Shown piece after piece: positions 54,141 through 62,701 of a stretch of 64,000 bases of DNA. The number at the start of each line of letters is the position of its first letter. The stretch's first letter is position 1. Origin of the DNA: Saussurea involucrata (Eukaryota > Streptophyta > Magnoliopsida > Asterales > Asteraceae); assembly GCA_033807775.1 (NCBI GenBank), contig CM066326.1, forward strand, positions 93,226,873-93,290,872, in the 5' to 3' direction. The notes beneath the pieces were generated by a model. The model ran no database searches. It was given only the letters and a program-made list of their open reading frames with translations, and was not told the origin of the DNA. The position numbers were made by a program, and so were the translations under genes.

Positions 54141-55587
54141 AATTTTTGTATATCACGAATCATCTATCACAATTGAAATTTTTATCCATAACATAAACTT
54201 TAACATTTGGAGCCATAACTTTAGTGTTTGAAAACTGATTTATACACAATGCCACATTCTATACTTCCACAAAATCTTTTCAAAATTCTAACATGCACAA
54301 TTCAATTTGAAAATTTCTAACAATTGCAAGCGTTAGATAAAACATCCCAAATTAAACTACTAACCACTTTCGCCCCTAAAATATAAATTTAATTTACCAC
54401 TTTGAACAATCTTCCAAATTCAAACACATATGACAACGGTTATCACTTTTGATTACTAAAAGCTTTTCCTTACTAATCATTCCCAAAACACTATTTACTT
54501 TCTAGTTTCAATTATCCTTGATTTCTCACTTAAATTTATCATGCTATATCCTAATGAATAACCATGCTAATTTTGATATCATCCGAAATATTTGTTACAC
54601 TCTTATTAAATTAGAACTAATCTCTTTTCACACCAAATGCTTCCAAACCTACACTCTTACTAAGTCTTATCAAAAGTAACTCATATATCCTTAATATAAA
54701 ATTTGTTAACAAACGAAAACTTTAAGTCAATCACCCGACAATCTCTTCTTTCATTATAACCACTTACTCCAATAAATCAACTTTATTTTCTCATACCGAA
54801 ATACCAAGGATCACTTATCATTTCTTAATCAAAGGTTTTAACAAGATCAGACTCCTACACCACAATATATTTACTATACTAAGTCTAAACAAACGGTCCC
54901 GCTACCATCCATCATTAATATAATCAACTATTTAAACACTCTAGATCATCACGAGCAGTACTTAATAATATACAATTCACTTAAGTTTGTTCCGCAAAGG
55001 AAATTCATCATCATTCACTTCACTTTACATAATCGACAAATCATTACTTAATTGACAGGTTTAACAAAATCAAGTTCCAACACCATCCTATACTTGCTAC
55101 TACCTCAAATTCCAACAAGATTTTCAAAATAACTTAATAGGCACTCCACTCTTATCTATAATACCAACACATTTATCAAATTCCTTTCCTAATGCAATTA
55201 AGTCAACAAAAGATTGAAAACACAATTAATCGGTTCGCACCGAAGTCAAATAGCACTTTAGCACGTGTAGAGTTTTTATAAATATACATGTCTTCGTCTC
55301 TATCCATGTCGAGACCGACTTGTCACTCGGTAGATTTCAACTAGGTTAATATACACATAAGCACATACCCCATATAATAAGGTATTCCGGTCCAATCATG
55401 TAACTGTAAGCTCACAATTACACTGCCAGGTGTAACTCGAATTTACCTTTCATGATATTCCTTATACCGTGTTATACTTAATATCCCAAGGTTCTACAAT
55501 AATAGGGACATCCTACTTCACATGCAGTTTAAGTCTAGGTACATATACTAATACCTAAATCCCTTAAACTAAGGCTCTGATACCATC
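51646..55587 (-). other. LARD non-coding interior
   Basis: 3.9 kb with strikingly few G on the plus strand (so C-poor on the element's sense strand). No gag, protease, RT, RNase H or integrase motif was seen in any frame. A palindromic GAATTCCGTCTCGGAATTC lies next to the PPT (51662-51680), and a (TA)n microsatellite at 54104-54132. Confidence 0.75.
55573..55585 (-). promoter_or_regulatory. LARD primer-binding site (initiator tRNA-Met)
   Basis: Minus-strand TGGTATCAGAGCC, two bases from the end of the 5' LTR at 55588. Fixes the element's orientation. Confidence 0.9.
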
Positions 55588-57435
55588 TGTAACAACCCAT
55601 TTTCCCAACATGCTTCAAATAACATATATTGTATCACATCGTTATATTCATAAAAAGAAATACAAATAAATCACGTACGGTCCAGCAGTCTCGAAACTAT
55701 ACAAACATAACATTTCCAGTTCCTAATCCTCGTCAGCTATCAACTGCGTCTCAAACTTTAATTCTTCCCTTTTTACTAAATAACGATCCTTAACCTGGAA
55801 TACATATTTTAAAACAGAAAATGAGGGTTAGACCTACAGGTCTAGTGAGAAAATCCCTGTCAATTGAAACCTGTAAAAAAAATCCATTTATATAAAACTT
55901 CTTTATACAAACACACACATATATTTTACACGTAAGTAAATACCAACCAAGACTATAGTATCGTAATCAAACTCATTCCACCATGTTCCTCCACAAATGA
56001 TCAAGTCATTCTGCCTTATCCCTCCCCAAATGGCAATACTAGTGGTTGCAAGCCAACTAGTTAATTTACTCTGCCGTACAACAACTACGGTAAACCTACC
56101 GGTCCGCCCACCGGAACCCGGCACTCACCGGTCCGCCCCTCGGATCCCGGCCAAGTATTCTCGTAGAATACTCACATAAATACAATATATCATATTGTCA
56201 TTTTATAAAACCTTTCATGACATTTCAACCATGTATAAAGACATCACATATTTTTATAAAAACGTTATCCCATTCCAAACATGTATACATCTCAATATGA
56301 ACACATAATCACATCATGTAAAAATTCTCAATCCGAACATATCCATCTCATCTATATATCACATATATATGTATCCCAGTTGGAAAATATTTTAAAGAAA
56401 ACTCACCTGAAACGTATATCACAAAGCTTTCCCAAGTTAGTATCACGTATTTCCACCCTTCACAGAATCTGAAATCATATAAAATACCACATATCTCTTT
56501 TAAAAACTAAACTTACAAAATTCACATCTGAAGTCGCAACCCACTAAAAATCGTTATGAACAGTACCCAAATCGCAACCCTCTATTGCGATTCCACCCTG
56601 GAATCGCAACCCACTACTGCGATTCCACTCCAAGTCGCAATTCACTATTGCGATCCCAAACCCGAGTCGCAATCAACCACTGCGATTTCAACCCAAGTCG
56701 CAAACGACCACTGCGACTTCATACCCGAGTCGCAACCAACTATTGCGACTCCGATGAATGTCGCAGTCGTTCATTGCGACTTCGATGAATCTCAGACCAC
56801 TGCGACTTCGATGAATCTCAGCCCACTACTCATTCTAAAACCAAGATTTTGCAGTTTTACTCTATGTATGATACTATAAAAGTGCAGATATGTTCAAGAC
56901 CATATACATAACCTATCCTTAAACTTAGAATTCCCAAAACATCCATTTTAACCAAAAACCCACCAAAATTCAACTAGCATTTCAAGAACACTTTTAAGTA
57001 ATTAGAACACAACAATGTAGGGATTGTTTACCTTGAATTTCAGCAACAAATTCCTAAAGCTTTTTCCTTCTTCTTTCCTTCAATCTTTCTCTTGATCTCT
57101 CTCTTTCTCTCTTTCCATCAAAGACACACACACACACACACTCTAACACTTGCTTCCTTTCAAAAATAAATAAGAAAAGAGGTACTCCTCCTAAGTATCC
57201 AAAGAAGGATGGTATGGAGGGAACACCTCCATACCCTTCCCCAACCACTCCCCTATTTCTTTTTCTTTTAAAAAGAAGATGACCAAAATAACCCTCTAAC
57301 TTCCTTATAATATCCAAGACTAACCCTTAACTTATTTTCCCATAATTAACTAAAATAAAACTTATATAAATAAACTTCCGAATTCTAAAATACTAAAATA
57401 CTGGTCAATAATAATTAAAATACCTGGTTATTACA
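55588..57435 (-). repeat. LARD 5' LTR
   Basis: Upstream LTR on the element's minus strand, nearly identical to 49784-51645. On minus it starts TGTAATAACCAGG and ends GGGTTGTTACA, followed by the PBS. Confidence 0.9.
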
Positions 57436-57440
57436 ATTTC

Positions 57441-58498
57441 CTCGCCATAAGGCTTTTTTGTCTCAGGATCATTACGGGATAATTTATCCCAATATCTGGT
57501 AAGACCTTGTCTTTTCAAGCAAGGGGCCATTATTTCGGTATAACCAAAAATAGGCTTCCATTTCCATATCCAAGGGATACTGAATTCCATAAAGAACCAA
57601 CATGTGTTCTGTCCCTCAATAATGTATTGAGTTTTGTTGTTATAAACTTTTGGTGAATAAGACACCCATTGTTTTAAACAAATGTTTAAATTATCAGGGA
57701 GAATTTCTCCAGTGGTGCCAAAATTTCTCCACCAGGTGAACCAGTTAGGAACTGGAGAGTGAAAGCATTTATCACAAATTTTTAGAAACCAAGTGTGTTT
57801 CTTATTTTCATTTTCATAAACAAGAACCTTTTCAAACTGGTAATATAATCCCAGTAATTGAATTTAAAATTACATTTATGATGAGGAGAGTACCATTCCC
57901 TCTCAGTTAACGGAGATATTCCCCATTCTTCAAAAGAAATAATTTTCTTTATAATGAATTTTGAGAAGTTATAAACTTCGGATTTTGTAGCAGGAGAGAA
58001 ATGAGTGATCTCTACACAATTTGTAGAATTTAAAAGACCCTCATAATATTGTCTTTGTTTTAAAGAACCATGAGTGCTAGAGGACTTATTAAGATACCTC
58101 TGTAGAATATAATCTGGGTTATTTTTCCATTGAATATCTTTGTCTTCAATTTGAAATATTATTTCTTTGGACTGATTCTCTAAGAATTGAGAATCTGAGT
58201 TTTCCTCTTTGCTAATATTAGCATAAGAAAGGCTTTCTTTCTTTTCTTTATCCTTAATATAATTAAGGTATTCTTTCTGAAGAGGATGGTCTTCTTGAAG
58301 TGAAGTACCTATAAGGTTCTCGAGTGGATTATCATCCGTGTTAACAATGTTTGAAGCTATTAGCTTCTTTTTACCCATCTGGATAGTCCAATCTTCTGGG
58401 GAAGTTCTTCCCCTTCCTCTTCCTCTATAAGAGGATGGATTTCCTCTTCCTCTATAAGAGGAATAACTGTTATGTGAGGAGCTCATACCTGAAATCAT
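57441..58498 (-). pseudogene. Second pararetrovirus: ORF2 (unknown function), frameshifted and cut by the LARD
   Basis: Starts at ATG 58498, whose ATGA overlaps the RNase H stop. The N-terminus has two SSYRGRGNPS-like RGRG repeats (RNA-binding-like), then an acidic linker. A conserved C-terminal part follows (TLQRYLN..., FSKFIIKKIISFEEWGISP, HKCNFKFNYWDY), continuing after a one-base frameshift near 57845 into CDKCFHSPVPNWFTWW and FSIPWIWKWKPIFG. Trp and Cys are abundant. The LARD is inserted near its 3' end. Beyond the LARD the remaining few codons reach TAG at 49747-49745, one base before the movement-protein ATG. Florendoviruses carry an ORF2 of unknown function; equating the two is inference. 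Confidence 0.72.
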
Positions 58499-59127
58499 AA
58501 AAGATATTCTCGTGTTAGGAAATCAGGCAGATGATTTTCTGCTCCTTTTTTATGAACAATTATAAAATCAAAAGGGGCTAAATGCGCCTGCCATCTAGCA
58601 AACATTTGTTTTGATACATCATGTTTGAAATCCTTTTGAAACATATATTTAGCAGATATACAATCAGTTTTTATAATAAACTTTTTATTGTAAAGGTCAT
58701 CTTGGAACTTCAAGACACATTTTACAATTGCAAATAGCTCTTTAGCTATAGTTGCATAGTTTTTATGGGCTCCATTCCATTTTCCTTAATGGAATCTAAC
58801 AAGAATTTCTTGTTTTGAAACAGGGTCAATTTGTTTTAAAATTCCCCCATAACCTATATCAGAGGCGTCAGTTTCAACAATCTTTTCCCAAGCAGGGTTT
58901 GCTAACATTAAGCAAGGAAGATTCTTGACCTTTTCTTTGATATTTCTTATGGCATGGGTATGACTATTAGTCCAAGGAGAACTCTTCTTCTTGAGTCTAT
59001 CATAAAGAATAGAAGTATCGTTATTTAAATCTTTTATATAGGCAGAAACATAGTTTAAACTACCTAAAAATCTCTGTAATTGGGTCCTATCTGTTATTTG
59101 ATCCGGGAATTTAGAACTAAATTCTAG
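58495..59127 (-). pseudogene. Second pararetrovirus: RT end and RNase H (nonsense mutation)
   Basis: Minus-strand equivalent of plus 63547-64000 and beyond. It begins in the RT connection (SSKFPDQITDRTQ) at the inversion breakpoint, passes RNase H (ETDASDIGYGG, then AKELFAIVKC), and ends HLPDFLTREYLL at 58495. By comparison with the plus copy, a TCA codon has become TAA within FHSGK (about 58785) and CAG has become CAT soon after, so this copy is dead. A clean frame remains only for 58713-58495. Confidence 0.85.
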
Positions 59128-59157
59128 ATATTATCCTTTTAGATGTTTATCACAAAT
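59128..59157. other. Head-to-head inversion junction with filler DNA
   Basis: Minus-strand RT sequence ends near TCTAGA (59124-59129). Plus-strand movement-protein sequence starts with ATTATCC, is interrupted by about 18 bases (TTTTAGATGTTTATCACA), and resumes AATCAAGCCTGGCCC. The filler resembles TTTTGATGTTTATCCTA lying about 35 bases downstream, as in templated end-joining. Confidence 0.75.
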
Positions 59158-59819
59158 CAAGCCTGGCCCATGGTCCAGTCTATTTTGATGTTTATCCTAA
59201 CCTTTGCTTATCTTTATCTGATGTAAATATACTTGATGCTTTAACTTTAAATGTTAAAACAAATGGTTATAATTATACTCCTGGAACAGAGGTCATATGT
59301 ATTTGTTATCGTATTTATTATAAACCTCTTTACACGATAAATCCTATGTGCAAAAAGGTTGAAAAAGATAAGAATGAAACTGTCCTAATAGAAACTAATT
59401 TCAACAGATCTAGCATAACTACTAGAACACCTATAAAATGGGAAGAAATTGTTTTCCCAGAAAATTGGACTGTTACTCAGGACATTCATAGAAATCCTGT
59501 AGTCCAGAGTGAGTTTAAAAATATCACTCAAACTAATGAAGGAATTGTTCAAATCAACTTCAATGATAATAGAAGGAACAATCCGCCTGGTAGTTCTCTG
59601 TCTGGATCCAGATCTATGAGATCCCATATATCGCCTCTAGATTACATAGTTGATTATAATCCTTCTAGAGCCTCTACTTCTCAAATAAGAGAAGAAAATA
59701 ATTCCCAAGATTCTCAAGAACCAATAGAAGAATTAAGAGTCAAAAGAAATGGTGTAGTTAATGAAAACGTTCACCATATTAGAGAAACTGACACGATGTC
59801 AGATATAAATTTTGTTTAA
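59158..59819 (+). pseudogene. Second pararetrovirus: movement protein, 5'-truncated copy
   Basis: Plus-strand copy lacking about the first 125 residues; picks up at SSLAHGPVYFDVYPNL and runs to TAA 59817-59819. Essentially identical to the minus copy (Arg to Gln near VVQSEF). The first ATG in frame is 59346, well inside the domain, so it cannot make a normal movement protein. Confidence 0.87.
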
Positions 59820-60131
59820 ATGATTGACAAAATTGATTTCTCAAAAGGCTCTCCAGCCAGACAAATCATTGCTAATGATTTTAGAACTAACATAAATTGG
59901 ATTCCTTTTAAAGAGTGGTATTTCGAAAGTTTTGAACAAAGTGAAATATCAAATTTAGCGGATGATTTTTACAAATTTTGTGAAAAAGAAAACAAGATTT
60001 TATCTTATGTCCCTTGGTTTATAAACAATTACTTGAAATACCAAATCAATGCTTTCGGAAGTAATGAAACTTATACTTCCACCTATCCTCCCCAAACTGC
60101 TTGTTATACTCAAAAAAAGGTATTACTATAA
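59820..60131 (+). CDS. Second pararetrovirus: ORF3, 103-aa frame of unknown function
   Basis: Starts at the ATG immediately after, and in frame with, the movement-protein TAA. Sequence MIDKIDFSKGSPARQI..., Asn/Phe-rich with FYKFCEKENK; no domain recognised. Near its end the zero frame reads CAA AAA AAG (60111-60119). A -1 slip there enters the coat-protein frame, whose first usable codons overlap this ORF. A single-A indel in the A7 run would give the same picture. It may be the true N-terminus of the coat polyprotein. Confidence 0.6.
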   Translation: MIDKIDFSKGSPARQIIANDFRTNINWIPFKEWYFESFEQSEISNLADDFYKFCEKENKILSYVPWFINNYLKYQINAFGSNETYTSTYPPQTACYTQKKVLL

Positions 60132-62695
60132 ACTATTCTGCTTTTTCTAAAGCCATTAACCAAAAGGTTTTAACTGTTACTATAGAACATATAAATGAGC
60201 TTTTAGAAAAACAAAATTATACAAACCTTTATCTTATTATTTTAGGAGAAGAGTTTACTTCTTTAAAAGAAGAATTCAATTCTCTTAAAAGAGAAATTAG
60301 AGAGGTTTTGAAAAAACCTTTAATTCAGGAAAAAAGGGGAAAAGGGGAAAAAACTTCGAAAGAAGTAATTTTTACTTCACCTTCCATGCAACCTCCTCCT
60401 GAAATAAAAAATTTTAAATTAAAAACTTCTGTCTCTGACCTTCAGAATCTCATAGAGAAGAAATTTAAAGATCTTTCTATTTCAAAATCTTCTGTGTCTA
60501 CTTTAAATAATGATTTAAAGATCATTGAAGATTCAGAAAATGATTCCGAAATCGATTTTATAAATAAAGTAACTTGGGCTGATAGACCCACCACTAATAA
60601 ATATTATTACCATCGTCCTACCCCAATAGATGTTCTTCATGAAGAACAAGAGTACACATATACTAATAGCTATAATGGTAAGTGTATTTATGAGTGGAAT
60701 CTAGATGGTTTCACCAATAAACACATTTACAATATGGCCCATAGAATGATGATGTATTGCACTGTTTGTAAAACCACAAATAATACAGATAAAAACATTG
60801 CAAAGATGCTTATAGCAGGTTTTACATGCCAGCTGAAAGGTTGGTGGGATAATTATCTAACCCCTGACCAAAAAGAGGAAATTTATAGTTCAGTAAAAAC
60901 TGAGCCAAATAGTAGTAATATAACTGAAAATGTTGTTTATCCTATAATCATGACTCTTATAGAGCACTTTACTGGAAGATTTTCAAACAATGATGAAAAT
61001 ATAAGAACTCTTCTTATGAATCTTAAATGCAAGTCTTTAACCCAATTTCGTTGGTATAAAGATACTTTTCTCTCACGAATTTTTGAGCTTCCTGATTGTA
61101 ATAACAATTTTTGGAAAGCCAAATTTATAGAAGGCTTGCCAAGTCTTTTTGCTAAAAAAATTAAGACAACTATTAGAAGTGAAGACTTGGTCATAAATTA
61201 TGATGCTTTTACTTATGGTATGCTAATAAATATTTGCATTAAAGAGGGTTTATCCCTTTGTAATGAGCTTGCTTTAAAAAAGCAAATAAAAACCCATCAG
61301 TCTCTTGAAAAAAGCCAATTAGGAGATTTTTGTGACCAATTTGGCATGGATGTGCCTCATAAAGAGAAAAGAAAACCTTCTTTTAAAAAGACCAAAGGTG
61401 ATTTTAAAAGAAAAGGTGGTTTTAAAAGAAAAAGTCACTTTAATAAAGACATGAAGCCTAGCTATAAAAAGGGCGTTAAATCTTTTAAGAAAAAATACTT
61501 AAGTTCCATAACTTGTCATAAATGTGGAAAAACAGGCCATTATGCGTCAAATTGTTGGACTCAAAAGAAAATTAATAATCTTAATATTGATAAAAAGACA
61601 AAAGATTCCTTATCAAAAATCTTCCTACTTTCTGATTATGATTCAGACCATGAAAGTTTGAATTCAGTTAGTGATTTTGATAACTACTCTTCTGATAATT
61701 TATCTGATAAAGATTCAAATTCTTCTTCCCCTGATTGCAAGGCTTGTTCGTCGGGTCTTTCCTGTAAAAAAGAAAAACCTGAGGTTAACAACATAAATAA
61801 AATTTCAAGTGAAAATGATGATCTTTATCAACTTGCTTCTCAATTCCAAGACATTAATATAAATGTGTTGTCTGATGATAATGTTTTAAAACTTTTAAAA
61901 CAAATCAAAGATCCAATGATAAGAGCTGAGATTCTTGACAATCTAGAAGAACAGCCTCCTGAGCCTTCTTCTTCTTATCATTTCAAGGATAGCCAAGATT
62001 ACTCCATGAAAGAAGTTAATAGACTTCTAGCTCTCAAACACTCAAAGAGTAACTCTGCCTCCGTGGTAGATTTGGCAAAAGAGATTGAAAATCTAAAGAC
62101 AGAAGTAAAAAACCTCAAACATGATAATATCATGCTTCATCAAAATATTGATATTATTTTTTCTAGAATCAATCCCATAAAAACAGATTCTATCTTAAAG
62201 GATGATGATTCCCCTCCTCTTACAAAAGGTGATAATCTTTCGGTTTTAAATATGATAATATCACAAAAATGGTATACAAAAATAACTCTCCTTATTGAAG
62301 GAACTTTCAAAAAAGAGTTTATTGCCATGATTGACAGTGGGGCTGATTTAAATGTTATACAAGAGGGATTAATTCCTACTAAATATTTTCAAAAAACTTC
62401 CCACTCCCTCTCTCATGCTGGAGGAGGATCTTTAAATATAAGATATAAACTTCCAAAAGCTTATATTTGCAAAAATGGAAATTGTATTCCAACCAGTTTT
62501 CTTTTAGCAAAAGATATTTCAAGCCAGTTAATTCTTGGTTTACCTTTTATCTATGATATCTATCCTATAAATCAAATTGATGAAAAAGGTTTAACAGTTT
62601 CCTTTAAAGGAAACTGTATAAGGTTTGATTTTATAAATAAACCTATTAAAAAATTCTTAAATGAATTACAAGAAAAAATTGACAGAAAAAATTGA
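60101..62695 (+). CDS. Second pararetrovirus: coat protein - aspartic protease polyprotein
   Basis: Open for 865 codons from TTG 60101 (no ATG at its head) to TGA 62693-62695. Residues about 25-90 form a coiled coil (EEFTSLKEEFNSLKREIREV). The coat core lies at about 195-420 (WNLDGFTNKHIYNMAHR, KGWWDNYLTPDQK, LTQFRWYKDTFLSRI, WKAKFIEGLPSLFAKKI). A Lys/Phe-rich basic stretch follows at 421-468, then the zinc knuckle CHKCGKTGHYASNC from residue 472. An acidic Ser/Asp tail and a second coiled coil (EIENLKTEVKNLKHD, about 665) come next. The retroviral-type protease begins near 735 with the catalytic DSGAD at 745-749, then LILGLPFIYDI. RT continues in the same frame after the stop. Confidence 0.88.
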   Translation: MLYSKKGITINYSAFSKAINQKVLTVTIEHINELLEKQNYTNLYLIILGEEFTSLKEEFNSLKREIREVLKKPLIQEKRGKGEKTSKEVIFTSPSMQPPPEIKNFKLKTSVSDLQNLIEKKFKDLSISKSSVSTLNNDLKIIEDSENDSEIDFINKVTWADRPTTNKYYYHRPTPIDVLHEEQEYTYTNSYNGKCIYEWNLDGFTNKHIYNMAHRMMMYCTVCKTTNNTDKNIAKMLIAGFTCQLKGWWDNYLTPDQKEEIYSSVKTEPNSSNITENVVYPIIMTLIEHFTGRFSNNDENIRTLLMNLKCKSLTQFRWYKDTFLSRIFELPDCNNNFWKAKFIEGLPSLFAKKIKTTIRSEDLVINYDAFTYGMLINICIKEGLSLCNELALKKQIKTHQSLEKSQLGDFCDQFGMDVPHKEKRKPSFKKTKGDFKRKGGFKRKSHFNKDMKPSYKKGVKSFKKKYLSSITCHKCGKTGHYASNCWTQKKINNLNIDKKTKDSLSKIFLLSDYDSDHESLNSVSDFDNYSSDNLSDKDSNSSSPDCKACSSGLSCKKEKPEVNNINKISSENDDLYQLASQFQDININVLSDDNVLKLLKQIKDPMIRAEILDNLEEQPPEPSSSYHFKDSQDYSMKEVNRLLALKHSKSNSASVVDLAKEIENLKTEVKNLKHDNIMLHQNIDIIFSRINPIKTDSILKDDDSPPLTKGDNLSVLNMIISQKWYTKITLLIEGTFKKEFIAMIDSGADLNVIQEGLIPTKYFQKTSHSLSHAGGGSLNIRYKLPKAYICKNGNCIPTSFLLAKDISSQLILGLPFIYDIYPINQIDEKGLTVSFKGNCIRFDFINKPIKKFLNELQEKIDRKN

Positions 62696-62701
62696 CAATT
62701 A
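62693..62701 (+). promoter_or_regulatory. Candidate leaky stop UGA-CAA-UUA between protease and RT
   Basis: The only barrier between the protease and RT frames is TGA followed by CAATTA, which matches the known readthrough context stop-CAR-YYA (as at the tobamovirus replicase). It lies in a 13-bp tandem repeat (AGAAAAAATTGAC twice), so slippage could also have made it. Function is an inference. Confidence 0.45.

Larger units (their letters stand above)
49784..57435 (-). mobile_element. LARD: large non-coding LTR retrotransposon derivative
   Basis: A 7652-bp element with two LTRs of 1862 and 1848 bp (TGTAACAACCC...GGTTATTACA on plus) and perfect 5-bp duplications ATTTC (49779-49783, 57436-57440). 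The PBS (minus strand, 55585-55573) and PPT (minus strand, about 51657-51648) show it is read on the minus strand. The 3.9-kb interior (51646-55587) has no frame over about 80 aa and no gag/pol motif, so it is non-autonomous. LTR copies differ at only about a dozen substitutions plus small indels by eye, so the insertion is young. It splits the second pararetrovirus near the end of ORF2. Confidence 0.9.

Noticed and set aside
49784..57435. Two tandem host genes suggested by the 1.85-kb direct repeats
   Set aside because: Repeats are LTRs: TG...CA ends, PBS, PPT and perfect ATTTC target duplications.
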